From Balneolaceae bacterium (GTDB taxonomy: Bacteria; Bacteroidota; Rhodothermia; Balneolales; Balneolaceae), in NCBI GenBank assembly GCA_007693395.1, contig REDS01000117.1:1-64000 (forward strand): a stretch of 64,000 bases of DNA, read 5' to 3'. A program made the translations under genes and the position numbers. The notes under the pieces are model-generated. The model was not told the DNA's origin. It searched no databases and worked only from the letters and a program-made list of their open reading frames with translations. Shown here piece after piece: positions 49,701 through 59,610 of the stretch; position 1 is the first letter of the stretch, and each line of letters opens with the position of its first letter.

Positions 49701-51474
49701 CAGACTGCCGGATGATAACCTCGATCCCGATGAAGACCTTTTCTACTTTGATGCCGACCTCCGCCAGATTGATATGTGGATTGTATCATTCATCATTCCT
49801 GCCATTTTAGAGGAAGTTGAAGGAAGCTCTACCGGCACCGGATTTATTCGCGGCTCACTAACGGATTACGATTTTCAGGCTTCATTTAACATTGAAGATG
49901 TTTACGCCAAACCTGCATTCACTAATGTAGAATATACGCTTAATGGAGAGCTCGATTTTAACCGTGCCGATGGCCTGATATTCCGTGATATTATTTTGAC
50001 CGATCACAGAAATAACCGGGGCAAACTTTACGGCCAGATTGATCTCGATGATTTTTCCCCGCGAACTATTCTTGACCTCACCCTCGATCTGGATAATCTG
50101 CATTTCATGAATAATCCCTTCGATCCGGATATTCCTTTTTATGGAAGTATCTACGGAACAGGGCAAGCACAGATTGTAGGTGATAATTTCAACCCGGTTC
50201 TACGAACCACTCGCCCGCTGGTTATTTCATCGAACAGCCGCATTTCTATACCTCTTGAACCGGAAGTGGAGATTGAACAAAACCGGCGATTTATTCAGTT
50301 TGTGGAATCATTCGATCAGCCATTCTGGGAGCGCCAACTTACCCAGCTTGAACGGGTTAACGGCCAGCAGGCGGCCGGGCCAGATCTCACATTTATGGAG
50401 CTCTTCACCATGGACCTTCAGTTTCAGGCGAATGATCCTATCAGTGTGCGGCTGATTTTTGACCCCGTAACTAATGATATTCTCAGCACACAGGGTACCG
50501 GGCAAATTCGGGTGTTACTCGAAGACCAGGATGTAAGTATGTTTGGGCGATTCAACATTACAGGAGGTGAGTACCAATTTGTGAGCGGCGATATTTTCAC
50601 CCGCAGATTTACCCTGCAGGAAGGCGGTTCCATTAGCTGGTCGGGCGATCTTGTAGATGCGGGTTTAAATGTAACTGCTATCTACAGAGCACGCCCAAGC
50701 ATTTCGAGTTTACTTGCGGCTGCGGGGTCCATAACACAAACCGATCCCGGCCAGCGCATACCTATTGATCTTGTTCTGCAAATTGGCGGTACCATCACCT
50801 CGGTAGAGAATGACTTCTTTTTCCGTGTACCCTCCGGCATTGAAGGCACGGTAGACCCTGCCATCACATCACAAATAAACAGCCTGAATCAAAACGAAGA
50901 TGAAAAACTGATTCAGGCCACCAGTATCCTTCTTAGCGGAAACTTTATACCCGCATCATCGGCTCAGGGCCTTGGCCTGGCAGAAGGTTTTTCAGGCACT
51001 GCAGCAGTGGTAAATCCGCTCATCACAAGCCAGGTGATTAACCCGCTTCTTTCCAACCAGATTAATTCCCTGCTCAGAAGCGATATTACGTTCGATATAG
51101 ATTTTAATCTCACTGCACTCAACGAAGTGGATCTTGGCATTGCCCTTCGCCTTTTTGATGATCGCGTAATTCTTCGGCGTGAAGGGCAGATTACCGGCGA
51201 GCAAAGCGACATTGGCGATCTTGGTGCAACCTACAGAATAAATCGAACCTTTTCCGTATCTGCTTTTCACCGGCAGGATCCAACCCTCTCCTACACAAGC
51301 GGAGTGGAGTCACGGCAATCTCAGGAAATGAACGGCGTGGGTCTCGAAGCTCAGGTGCAGTTCAATTCGTGGGGAAATCTTCGCGGAAGAATTTCCAACG
51401 CATTTCGAAATCTCTTTGGAATTAAACCCGATGATGACGAACATGAAGATGCCGAAACAGTAGCTATAAATTAA
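46789..51474 (+). CDS. tamB: TamB-like translocation/assembly module protein (DUF490)
   Basis: N-terminal TM, very long beta-rich repeats, C-terminal DUF490-type region (GTGQIRVLLEDQDVSMFGRFNITGGEYQF); TTG start overlapping aroB stop. Confidence 0.88.
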   Translation: MILRFLYNIWRWFWRVFFSLAIIAVLLVVTIVALLQLPQSRDFLKTEITDTFNAQFEGNLQIGEITGFLPFTAGIENGEIFAPGDSVNPVISFQSANVRVNWWQLVQQNLSISYFELDSPKINLGFDGDSLSIAKVFVQKEEFQEPSILDGDQPQLIKRVNIFAPRIAVSNGSLLVDETVTLPENLQLPSPFEVENLSFSIFLEVTDTQTYFDLPDFTADLPGTRYEQLMLSGQFYNDDQFFELNRFRLSTSLGDADFSFEASPVNLFQPNLAAQFRDAQYKLQITESSFSTELVQQFVAGYPSFEDDLQLEMISEGTLQDYYLDRLQANIGESSLLVSARASNLMEDSISYRAQIDNMVIHPTTLSWVADTYFENEINLERYQLSTIRGELNGSREALEADFSAQTEAGSFLLDGSIRFEELLQYNLIFEVDTLDVTPFLADTASNSIIQGRLTLNGEGTGSEAVFNSRVDLSRSVLLGYDVDTFIADFNFDRGTLNYNINGSDSDFQITARGLYGATDSTTRFVTEGDVENFNLKKFYEDFHADETSFNSRFSANLEWQTIDDLTGRVSFEVEESTIGQDTLRAHQFYADLNTNSNNSRILRLTSSFFDGEISGNLDYGLITDFGKYWNAYLRERISEEILFDPEFALLLEEPIFEDNDPRSANIDIRMTVRDLSLLRMYLPDLPDLESRAQFRTTIDVSKERLLITGELMDQNFIYGDINAKNFNAAFTAGFRYLNQLKESSTVDLQISASEASLNNLQIKDSNLSFTMRDDSIRVNQRFERLEDDLKIESQFTSFLRDSTVDVIIERLTLGTQAYNWQTEGNPALRYHARNALDIENFVLISDSDYIEINGTYSGDFNDSVEYSIRNFDLSRVSDLIGGRIQFSGIMNGEFATQTLTQIPSIQGDLSVENGRILDRVIGDVTLNSVLNRETNRFDTEIHIYTDPERYRSYYNRNDGIGQDLLLTGYFRLPDDNLDPDEDLFYFDADLRQIDMWIVSFIIPAILEEVEGSSTGTGFIRGSLTDYDFQASFNIEDVYAKPAFTNVEYTLNGELDFNRADGLIFRDIILTDHRNNRGKLYGQIDLDDFSPRTILDLTLDLDNLHFMNNPFDPDIPFYGSIYGTGQAQIVGDNFNPVLRTTRPLVISSNSRISIPLEPEVEIEQNRRFIQFVESFDQPFWERQLTQLERVNGQQAAGPDLTFMELFTMDLQFQANDPISVRLIFDPVTNDILSTQGTGQIRVLLEDQDVSMFGRFNITGGEYQFVSGDIFTRRFTLQEGGSISWSGDLVDAGLNVTAIYRARPSISSLLAAAGSITQTDPGQRIPIDLVLQIGGTITSVENDFFFRVPSGIEGTVDPAITSQINSLNQNEDEKLIQATSILLSGNFIPASSAQGLGLAEGFSGTAAVVNPLITSQVINPLLSNQINSLLRSDITFDIDFNLTALNEVDLGIALRLFDDRVILRREGQITGEQSDIGDLGATYRINRTFSVSAFHRQDPTLSYTSGVESRQSQEMNGVGLEAQVQFNSWGNLRGRISNAFRNLFGIKPDDDEHEDAETVAIN

Positions 51475-51493
51475 ATTCTTACCATTTTTATAC

Positions 51494-53644
51494 ATGAGCA
51501 AAAACAAACTAAGCTCTCTTGAAAAAAGCATTATCGACATTCTAAAAAACTACCCGGACGCATCCATACCTACCCCATTGCTTGTAGATGCACTTGGACT
51601 GAGCCACAAAAAAGGCAGCCAGAAAATCAAAAAATCGGTCAATCGTTTACAGCAACTGGGGCATGTAATTGTTTCGAAAGGTAATCTGGTTCGGCTGAAT
51701 GAGCCAAAAGTACGTGAAGACTCTGTTGTGGAAGGGAAACTCGATGTAACCAGCCATGGCGACGGATACGTAATTGTTGAGGGCCGCGATCAGGATATAC
51801 GAATTTCTCATCGTTATATGAGCACCGCTCTGGATGGAGACATAGTGCGTGTAAAGCTTTTGGGCTACCACAGAAAGAGTAACAAACCAATCGGGCGGAT
51901 TGAAGAGGTGGTTGAAAGGTCAACAAATATTTTTGTGGGCACACTCGATGAAGTTGCCAAGAATACTTTTCTCATCAAATCGGATAAGAACTCTGCAAGA
52001 GTTGATTTTTTTGTTGACCCGAAAGATCTGAACGGAGCAAAGCCTGGAGAAAAGATCACGTTTAAACTGCTGCAATGGGAAGATGTTCGAGGTTACCCTC
52101 AGGCTCAGGTTCTCGATATATTGGGTGATGCCGGTTCGAACGAAGCGAACGTACTCTCTATACTTGCTGAAAAGCAATTTAAGGGAGGCTTTCCTGCTGA
52201 GGTTGAAAAGTTTGCCGAGGAGATTTCGTACGATATACCCGAACAGGAAATTGCCCGGCGCCGGGACATTCGCAGCGACGTTGTGCTCACTATCGACCCC
52301 GCTGATGCTAAAGATTTTGATGACGGGCTTAGCATTAAGGTACTCGACAATGGCAATTACTACCTTGGTGTACACATAGCCGATGTTACCCACTACATGC
52401 CGAGAAGCAGTGCTCTCGATATTGAAGCTTTTAACAGAGCAACCAGTGTATATCTTGTTGACAGGGTTATCCCCATGCTGCCGGAACACCTGAGTAATGG
52501 CGTTTGCAGCCTTCGCCCTCACGAAGATAAACTGGCATACAGCTGCTTTATGGAGATTGCACCCGATGGTAAGCTGGTTGATTACTCCATTGGGGAGACA
52601 GTAATACATTCCAATCAGCGTTTTGTGTATGAAGAAGTTCAGGAAATTCTTGACGGCAACTCATCACATCAATATGAACCTGAACTGAAAACATTAGAAG
52701 CACTTGCAAAGATTCTGCTTGAAAAACGCTTTAAAGAGGGCTCTATAAATTTTGAAACACCCGAACCAAAATTTGTTCTTGATGATGCCGGAAAACCGAT
52801 TGACGTAATTGTGAAAGAGAGAATTTTTGCACACCGGTTGATCGAAGAGTGCATGCTGATGGCAAACAAAACCGTTGCATATCATATCGAAACACTGAGA
52901 AAAAAAGGCGGGAAAAAGAATAAAAATGATCATCCGTTCTTTTACCGTGTTCACGATAAGCCCGATTTAGAGAAACTCTACAACATCCGCGAAACGGTAA
53001 AACCGCTTGGTATTGAATTTGACCTGGACGGTTCCGTAACACCGAAAAAAATAAACAAGCTTCTCAAGAAAATTGAGGATACATCGCTCGAAAACATTGT
53101 AAACGGTTTGATGCTGCGTTCTATGGCAAAAGCAGAATATTCACCAAAAAATGTTGGTCACTTTGGGCTTGGTTTTCCTCATTATGCACACTTTACCAGC
53201 CCAATACGGCGTTACCCCGATGTTGTAGTACATCGATTGCTCAAAAGATATAATGCCGGTTCGTCAGAATATACGTTTACACAACTTGAAGAAATTGGTG
53301 AACATTGCAGCGAGAGAGAGCGTTATGCCGTGGAAGCTGAACGAGATTCCGTAAAATTGAAGCAGGTTGAGTTTCTTTCTGAACGTTTAGGACAGAATTT
53401 TGTCGGAACAATTAGTGGTGTTACAGAGAACGGAATTTATGTTTTAATTGATGATATATACTGCGAAGGAATGGTTCGCGTTAGTGATCTCAAGGATGAT
53501 TACTACGTCTATCATCAAAAGCTGCATTGCCTCATCGGCAGATCCAAAGGCAAGAAGTACCGCCTGGGAGATTCTATTAACATTAAAGTGGTAAAGACAG
53601 ATCTTGATAAAAGACAAATAGATTTAGCACTTGCACATTTTTAA
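51494..53644 (+). CDS. rnr: Ribonuclease R (RNB family 3'-5' exoribonuclease)
   Basis: TIDPADAKDFDDGLSI RNB motif; YAHFTSPIRRYPDVVVHRLL; C-terminal S1 domain. Confidence 0.96.
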   Translation: MSKNKLSSLEKSIIDILKNYPDASIPTPLLVDALGLSHKKGSQKIKKSVNRLQQLGHVIVSKGNLVRLNEPKVREDSVVEGKLDVTSHGDGYVIVEGRDQDIRISHRYMSTALDGDIVRVKLLGYHRKSNKPIGRIEEVVERSTNIFVGTLDEVAKNTFLIKSDKNSARVDFFVDPKDLNGAKPGEKITFKLLQWEDVRGYPQAQVLDILGDAGSNEANVLSILAEKQFKGGFPAEVEKFAEEISYDIPEQEIARRRDIRSDVVLTIDPADAKDFDDGLSIKVLDNGNYYLGVHIADVTHYMPRSSALDIEAFNRATSVYLVDRVIPMLPEHLSNGVCSLRPHEDKLAYSCFMEIAPDGKLVDYSIGETVIHSNQRFVYEEVQEILDGNSSHQYEPELKTLEALAKILLEKRFKEGSINFETPEPKFVLDDAGKPIDVIVKERIFAHRLIEECMLMANKTVAYHIETLRKKGGKKNKNDHPFFYRVHDKPDLEKLYNIRETVKPLGIEFDLDGSVTPKKINKLLKKIEDTSLENIVNGLMLRSMAKAEYSPKNVGHFGLGFPHYAHFTSPIRRYPDVVVHRLLKRYNAGSSEYTFTQLEEIGEHCSERERYAVEAERDSVKLKQVEFLSERLGQNFVGTISGVTENGIYVLIDDIYCEGMVRVSDLKDDYYVYHQKLHCLIGRSKGKKYRLGDSINIKVVKTDLDKRQIDLALAHF

Positions 53645-53660
53645 CTAAAACTACTTCTTA

Positions 53661-56600
53661 ATGCGGTTCTCATACAAATTTACCCTTATTGCAATTCTTA
53701 CCTTGTTTATTGGAACCACTGCCGTTCAGGAGCTTTATGCTCAGTTCTTCTTTTTCGGCAAAAACCGGGTACAGTACGAGAGGTTCGACTGGCGATTTAT
53801 CGAAACAGATCACTTCGACATTTACTACTACGATGCGAAAAATTACCACCTTGCCCAGTTCACGGCAGAAACCGTAGAATCCTCGCTCAAACAGCTGAAT
53901 GAAGATATTGGTGATCAACTGACTGCACGGATCCCGGTAATTATCTACGATTCCCATGCAGATTTCTCACAAACCAACGTAGTTCAGCTTCCGGTTGATG
54001 CACAGGGTATTGCAGGTGTTACTGATAAATTTAAAAACAGAATGACACAACCCTTCATGGGGGATTATGCCAGCTTCAGAAGAACCCTGCAGCACGAACT
54101 ACTTCATGCCTATATAAATGATGTGTATTACGGTGGTACAGTGCAATCGATCATTCAAAATAACATACAGCTGGTTTTCCCTCTGTGGTTTGAGGAAGGA
54201 CTTGCAGAGTATTTGGCACTTGGATGGGATACCCAAACCGATATGTTTATGCGGGACGCCGTGCTGAACAATTATCTGCCTCCCATTCCTCAACTCTCCG
54301 GATTTTTTGCTTACCGGGGCGGACAGGCTTTCTGGTACTACATCGCTGATCAGTACGGAAGGCCAAAAATCACTGAGATCATGCAGCGTATCAAAACCAC
54401 ACGAAACATAAACCAGGCACTTGTGCAATCGCTGGGTTTACAGGCAGATGAACTTTCTGAGCGCTGGCTTGAGTTCTGGCGGCAACGATACTTTCCGGAA
54501 GTGGGCGATCGCCAGCCAACAAATGCCGTAGGCACACATCTTGCAAGAGGGCAACGTACCAGAACGTATGATGCCAGCCCAACCATATCTCCTCGAGGTG
54601 ATAAAATTGCAATGCTCAGCAACAGGCGTGGTGCATTCGATGTGGTGGTGATTGATGCCAATACCGGTGAAAGGCTCAGAACTCTGGTTAGCAGTGCAGA
54701 CAGCCCGATGTTTGAGGAGTTAAACATTCTGAACCCAAATCTAAGCTGGTCGCCCGATGGATCGCAAATTGCACTATCCAGTAAATCACAAGGATCATAT
54801 AATCTTGCATTTATTGATTACGAAACCCGGGATACCCGTACAATTCGCTTCCCTGAACTTGATAACATCAATTCTGTGGCATGGTCGCCCGACGGGAAAA
54901 AAATAGCTTTTGACGGCAACATTGGCCCTTATCAGGATATTTTTGTTTTCAACCTTGAAACGAACGACTTCGTAAACCTCACCGGCGATGTTTATAACGA
55001 CATGCAGCCTGCCTGGGGCCCCGACTCAGAAACCATCTATTTTGTATCGAACAGAGGAAACAGGCTTCAGACACATACATATCTGGCCGGCCACTCTATC
55101 ATGCAGGATTACGATTTTTATGAGACCGATCTTTACAGCATACGTATTGGCAGCAACAGAATGCAGCGACTTACCAACACGCCTAACTGGTCGGAGAGCC
55201 AGCCTGCATTAACCGCTGATGGCCGAATGCTTTTCATAAGCGATCAAAATGGTATCCCGAATATTTATGAGTACGACTTAAACAGCCGTTCTGTTTATCC
55301 AATCACAGATCTGCAATCCGGTGTAATGCAAATTTCTGTTTCAGCTGATGGTACCCGCCTCGCTTTTAATGCACTAAACAGAGGGCTTCCTGATGTTTAC
55401 TTGATGAGGACCCCATTCAGCATGCGAAGAGATCAACCATTACGGCCTAATTTTTGGGCACAGGAACGGGAAAGGCTGAGCCCGGGAGACAGAGTCCCTG
55501 CTGTACGTTACGCTCAAGAGATGATTGCTGCACGCGATCATGGTAATTTTATCTCATCACGGCTTCTAACGCGGCCTACCGTTCAGGAAGAAGAGGCTGA
55601 AGATTCAATTGAAGAGCAGTTTGCAGAACAGCGTGAACAGGATTCTGGAAGAATTGATTTCAGAAACTACCAATTTGGAGAAGCTGTAATCCGTGATACT
55701 ACGATTACATTACGCGATGATCCGAGAAACTTTGAGCCAGAAGGTAATGTAACAGAAGATGGCTATTTTCAACCAAGAGAATACAGATTGAGATTCTCTC
55801 CCGATTTTAGTTATGCTGCAGGCCAACTGAGTACCTATTATGGAACTTCTGCATTTGCATTTGTAACGCTGACCGATCTATTTGGTGACCATCAAATCTC
55901 TTTCGGTTCTAATTTGGTATTCGATCTCAGAAACAGTGACTATACGTTCCAGTATGGTTACCTGAGAAACCGAACCAACTTTTTTGCTTCATTCTTCCAT
56001 CAGGCAAGAAACTACCAAACATTCTTTGGTGAGTTGCTCCGCTTCAGAACATTTGGCGGCACGGTTGATTTTCAGTATCCGCTAAACCGTTTCCAGCGAA
56101 TCGATTATGGTATTTCAGCCATCGGTGTGGCGAGGGATTTCAGCACTATCCAGGGGCTTGGCGGCAGAAATGTAAGTAATGAAACAGCGTGGTTCCTGTA
56201 TCCTCAAATTACATTTACGGGTGATTATACCATTCCGGGTTTCATTACTCCGCGCGGAGGAAGCAGATACTCAGTTAGGCTGGCAGCAAGCCCGCCGGTT
56301 GGCTCCGATACTCCACAATTTGCAACTCTGCTTGGTGATTACCGGCAATACCTCGATTTAGGTGCAGGCTACTCGCTCGCTCTCCGGGGTTCTGGAGCAG
56401 TATCCTATGGCCGCGATTCACAAACATTCTTTATGGGGGGTATGCTGGGTTGGATAAATCAAAGATGGTCGGATGCAGAAATTCCTTTCGAAAGATTGGC
56501 CGATACGTTCTTTACACTGCCGGCCACACCGCTTCGCGGGCATGAGTTCAACACTATTTTTGGTGACAAGTTTGGACTGATCAATGCTGAATTCAGGTTC

Positions 56601-57023
56601 CCGCTGTTTGCAGCGGTTCTGCCCGGGCCGCTACCAATACTCCCTCTCTGGAACATAACAGGTGTGGCATTTCTTGATGTTGGTGCAGCCTGGGGTTTTG
56701 ATATTCCATACTCTCGTTTTGTGAATACACAAACCGGCGAGCCAATCGTCTACTTCGAGAACCCCGCCCGGCTCGACTGGCGAGTCGGAACAAAACAAGA
56801 AGGCTTTATTAATCCCCAAACAGGATTGCTGCGTGATGGTCCGCCCAGAGATGGAGATATCCCAACCAGTTTTGTTGACGGTGACATCCTGATAGGTGCC
56901 GGTTTCGGCCTCCGTACTATACTCCTTGGCTTACCATTCAGGTACGATGTTGGCTGGCCTTATGGAAGAGGTGGTTTCCAGAACAATCCAATCCACTACT
57001 TCTCGATTGGTATAGATTTCTAA
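53661..57023 (+). CDS. Multidomain OMP: peptidase-MA-like (HExxH) + TolB/WD40-like propeller + surface-antigen (BamA-like) barrel
   Basis: LQHELLHAYINDV...WFEEGLAEYLA; repeated SPDGxxIAxxS blades; C-terminal barrel ending in HYFSIGIDF. Confidence 0.82.
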   Translation: MRFSYKFTLIAILTLFIGTTAVQELYAQFFFFGKNRVQYERFDWRFIETDHFDIYYYDAKNYHLAQFTAETVESSLKQLNEDIGDQLTARIPVIIYDSHADFSQTNVVQLPVDAQGIAGVTDKFKNRMTQPFMGDYASFRRTLQHELLHAYINDVYYGGTVQSIIQNNIQLVFPLWFEEGLAEYLALGWDTQTDMFMRDAVLNNYLPPIPQLSGFFAYRGGQAFWYYIADQYGRPKITEIMQRIKTTRNINQALVQSLGLQADELSERWLEFWRQRYFPEVGDRQPTNAVGTHLARGQRTRTYDASPTISPRGDKIAMLSNRRGAFDVVVIDANTGERLRTLVSSADSPMFEELNILNPNLSWSPDGSQIALSSKSQGSYNLAFIDYETRDTRTIRFPELDNINSVAWSPDGKKIAFDGNIGPYQDIFVFNLETNDFVNLTGDVYNDMQPAWGPDSETIYFVSNRGNRLQTHTYLAGHSIMQDYDFYETDLYSIRIGSNRMQRLTNTPNWSESQPALTADGRMLFISDQNGIPNIYEYDLNSRSVYPITDLQSGVMQISVSADGTRLAFNALNRGLPDVYLMRTPFSMRRDQPLRPNFWAQERERLSPGDRVPAVRYAQEMIAARDHGNFISSRLLTRPTVQEEEAEDSIEEQFAEQREQDSGRIDFRNYQFGEAVIRDTTITLRDDPRNFEPEGNVTEDGYFQPREYRLRFSPDFSYAAGQLSTYYGTSAFAFVTLTDLFGDHQISFGSNLVFDLRNSDYTFQYGYLRNRTNFFASFFHQARNYQTFFGELLRFRTFGGTVDFQYPLNRFQRIDYGISAIGVARDFSTIQGLGGRNVSNETAWFLYPQITFTGDYTIPGFITPRGGSRYSVRLAASPPVGSDTPQFATLLGDYRQYLDLGAGYSLALRGSGAVSYGRDSQTFFMGGMLGWINQRWSDAEIPFERLADTFFTLPATPLRGHEFNTIFGDKFGLINAEFRFPLFAAVLPGPLPILPLWNITGVAFLDVGAAWGFDIPYSRFVNTQTGEPIVYFENPARLDWRVGTKQEGFINPQTGLLRDGPPRDGDIPTSFVDGDILIGAGFGLRTILLGLPFRYDVGWPYGRGGFQNNPIHYFSIGIDF

Positions 57024-57042
57024 TCTGATGCAGCACGAAATT

Positions 57043-57079
57043 AAAGGGATGCTGATTAAATTTGGCATCCCTTTTTTTG
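57043..57079 (+). terminator. Rho-independent terminator
   Basis: AAAGGGATGC...GGCATCCCTTTTTTT just after the stop at 57023. Confidence 0.82.
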
Positions 57080-57224
57080 TTTTTACCCATCATGGCCGCA
57101 AAGCAGGTTGGATAAACCGACCGAAGACCCATACTTCTTAAATGCCCCCCATCCATGCAAATACCCAACTCTTTCCCAACCATAAATGCACGAAGCGAGA
57201 GCTTTGTGGGCAGAATTTTCCTAA

Positions 57225-59054
57225 TCAAAACTGGATGAAGAAATCTGTTTTTTGATGAACATTTTGTTTCCAGTTAATGATCAGCGTTTGTGATTCACCA
57301 TCATACTCCCACATGTTTTCGCCGGTGCCTCTCTCAACCTGTTCATCCTCTGCAGTAATAAATTCCGGTTCGCTGATGAACTTGAACTTCAGGGTAAGGT
57401 TCTTCACATCTGCCTGCCCATCGAGATGGCGAAACTTTCGGCCAATAGTAAATGTGGCGTAATCAGTATGCTCAAAATATCGGAACGCAGTAGTTGTAAA
57501 TCCCCCCTGAAGATAATCGTTTGTAAGTCCGTCATCTTCATAAAGTCGAAAATTTCCGGTTCCACCTGTATAAATTTCCACAGTAAGATCATCAAACAGA
57601 GCAGTTCCTGAAACCGGGCTTGAAGACATCGGGATGATGGATCCTGCTTTCACAAATAGAGGCAGTTCGTTCAAAGGTGTTTCCACAAGCCAGCTTTGGC
57701 CGCCTTCATATCTGGCACCATCGCTGTAGCGGTACCATAGCCCATCAGGAAAATAGATGGCTCTCTGCTGCATGCCCTCCCGGTAGTGCGGTGCCATCAA
57801 AAATGCATTCCCAAGCCTGAATTGCGAACGATGCTGTGAAAATCCCCTCAGAGGTTTTACACCTGTTGCCCGAATTAAATGAGCAAGGCTGTAAATGTAA
57901 GGATAGAGCCGATGCCTGAGTTCAATTAATCCGTTAATGTGTTCGTAGGTTTCATCAGATAGAGCTTCCTTGAGTACAGTAACATCATCTACCGGAAAAA
58001 ACATAATCGTGTGGAAAGCCGAAAACTGAACCCAGCGCATCAACAACTCTTCGGTAAAGAGATCTGAGCTGGGATCAAATACCTCCGCCGAACTTCCAAT
58101 CAAAAAGGGTACTTCATAAATCGATCTTCTCGGGTTAGCTGCTTTTTCTATTTGTTCATAGAAATCGAAAGAATCTTGTATGCTCCACCTTGTTGGGAAC
58201 CGTTTGAAATCGGGATCTTGCAAAAATACAGGTTCAGCAAATACAAGCCCTCTGTTTTCACTAAAGTTTTCCGAGAAAAAAGCTTCCATCTTCTGCATAT
58301 TCTGCAGAAGGCTATCCGTATCAACCTCTTGTTTACGAATACGTTTCGGTTTCACGGAGTTGGTTTCACTTGCAAAGTCATAAAGATCAGCCACATAAAT
58401 TCCTGAGAGATCTTCTGGCAGTGAAGAACACACTGGCTGAAACAACCAGGACGGAGGCAAGCCAACACGCTGGTCTCTTTTGGCAAGAACAGGATCCACG
58501 CCCGGTTGTACAGTTTCCGGATAACCAAATCCAAATGGGGGGTGCTGATTATTGAGTGTAAGGTGCAATTTATCAATCACAACCCCACCTTCCCCGCCCG
58601 ATTCAAACACAATACGAAAGTGCCCGGGTTGATCGAACCGAACCTGCAATAAATCACCTGATACAGATTCCCGGTTCCAGGTAAGCATTTCAGCACTGTT
58701 AAGGTCGAGGGTAAACCGCTCAAGCAGTATACCTTCCTCATCCATCACCCTGAAATTGATGCTGTTATCTGAACCATCTTCAGTGATGGAAGCTGATAAT
58801 ACCCAAACCGAGTAAAAACCCGGCCGTTGAATGTAAAATGGAAATGAGAGCGAACCCCGGGTGTCTGGATTTTCCCGTGAAATTTTTGATATTGATGTTT
58901 GAAATGGTTTGAGCTCCCAGCCGTCTGTCTTTTCGAGTGAAGCCGCCTTAATAGATACCATGCCATCAACCTCATAAAAAGGGGAGTCGGGCAAGTTTGT
59001 GCATGATATAATAAAGAAAATGGTAAAGAGAGATGAGATAAGTTTGGTTCGCAT
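57225..59054 (-). CDS. GH31-like lipoprotein, apparently degenerate in catalytic region
   Basis: Lipobox FIISC; C-term GH31 features (LLMRWVQFSAFHTIMFF, LIELRHRLYPYIYSLAHLIRATGVKPLRGFSQH, LGNAFLMAPHYREGMQQRAIYFPDGLWYRYSDG); canonical nucleophile motif not found. Confidence 0.7.
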   Translation of the reverse strand: MRTKLISSLFTIFFIISCTNLPDSPFYEVDGMVSIKAASLEKTDGWELKPFQTSISKISRENPDTRGSLSFPFYIQRPGFYSVWVLSASITEDGSDNSINFRVMDEEGILLERFTLDLNSAEMLTWNRESVSGDLLQVRFDQPGHFRIVFESGGEGGVVIDKLHLTLNNQHPPFGFGYPETVQPGVDPVLAKRDQRVGLPPSWLFQPVCSSLPEDLSGIYVADLYDFASETNSVKPKRIRKQEVDTDSLLQNMQKMEAFFSENFSENRGLVFAEPVFLQDPDFKRFPTRWSIQDSFDFYEQIEKAANPRRSIYEVPFLIGSSAEVFDPSSDLFTEELLMRWVQFSAFHTIMFFPVDDVTVLKEALSDETYEHINGLIELRHRLYPYIYSLAHLIRATGVKPLRGFSQHRSQFRLGNAFLMAPHYREGMQQRAIYFPDGLWYRYSDGARYEGGQSWLVETPLNELPLFVKAGSIIPMSSSPVSGTALFDDLTVEIYTGGTGNFRLYEDDGLTNDYLQGGFTTTAFRYFEHTDYATFTIGRKFRHLDGQADVKNLTLKFKFISEPEFITAEDEQVERGTGENMWEYDGESQTLIINWKQNVHQKTDFFIQF

Positions 59055-59063
59055 AGATAAAGA

Positions 59064-59111
59064 TTACAGCTTAAGAATCAGTACCAAGATACTGAATTCT
59101 TAAAGCTGTAA
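59064..59111. repeat. Long imperfect inverted repeat (about 20-bp stem) just upstream of the GH31-like gene
   Basis: TTACAGCTTAAGAATCAGTA-ccaaga-TACTGAATTCTTAAAGCTGTAA; arms match except two 1-nt bulges. Confidence 0.8.
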
Positions 59112-59282
59112 AGAAATCCACCAACGTAGTTTTTGGGGATAATTCTTAAATCATCTGTAATGAAAAGCTGGTGAAACAAGCACCAAAAGGGTCTCAGTTA
59201 TTGAAATGAGCAAATACGTTTATGTGAAATTGAAATTCAAAAAATCAAAGCTGCTGAATTAGTTCATTGATACAGAAATGAA

Positions 59283-59567
59283 TCAGCTATTCGCTTCGTT
59301 TACAGCTTTTTTGAAATCCTTGGAAATTTTCAGCATTGGCACGAATTGCTCAGGTACAATGACTTCCTCATTGGTTTTTGGATTTCGTGCCACACGTTGC
59401 GCACGTTTTACAACTTTAAAACTACCAAAGCCCCTGAGTTCTATTGTTTCACCACGTTTCATGGCATCTATTACTGTATCTAAAAAACCTTTAACAACAG
59501 CTTCTGTCTCAACTTTAGTGAGACCGGTGGATGATGAGATGATGTCTACTATGTCAGCTTTTGTCAT
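59283..59567 (-). CDS. HU family DNA-binding protein
   Basis: MTKADIVDIISSSTGLTKVETEAVVKGFLDTVIDAMKRGETIELRGFGSFKVVKRAQRVARNPKT. Confidence 0.96.
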   Translation of the reverse strand: MTKADIVDIISSSTGLTKVETEAVVKGFLDTVIDAMKRGETIELRGFGSFKVVKRAQRVARNPKTNEEVIVPEQFVPMLKISKDFKKAVNEANS

Positions 59568-59610
59568 AATGTTAACTATTTGCTACTGTTAGCTTTTTAT
59601 TTTTGATATA

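Noticed and set aside
51920-52609. 229-aa ORF antisense to rnr
   Set aside because: Shadow ORF; the RNB gene on + strand is unambiguous
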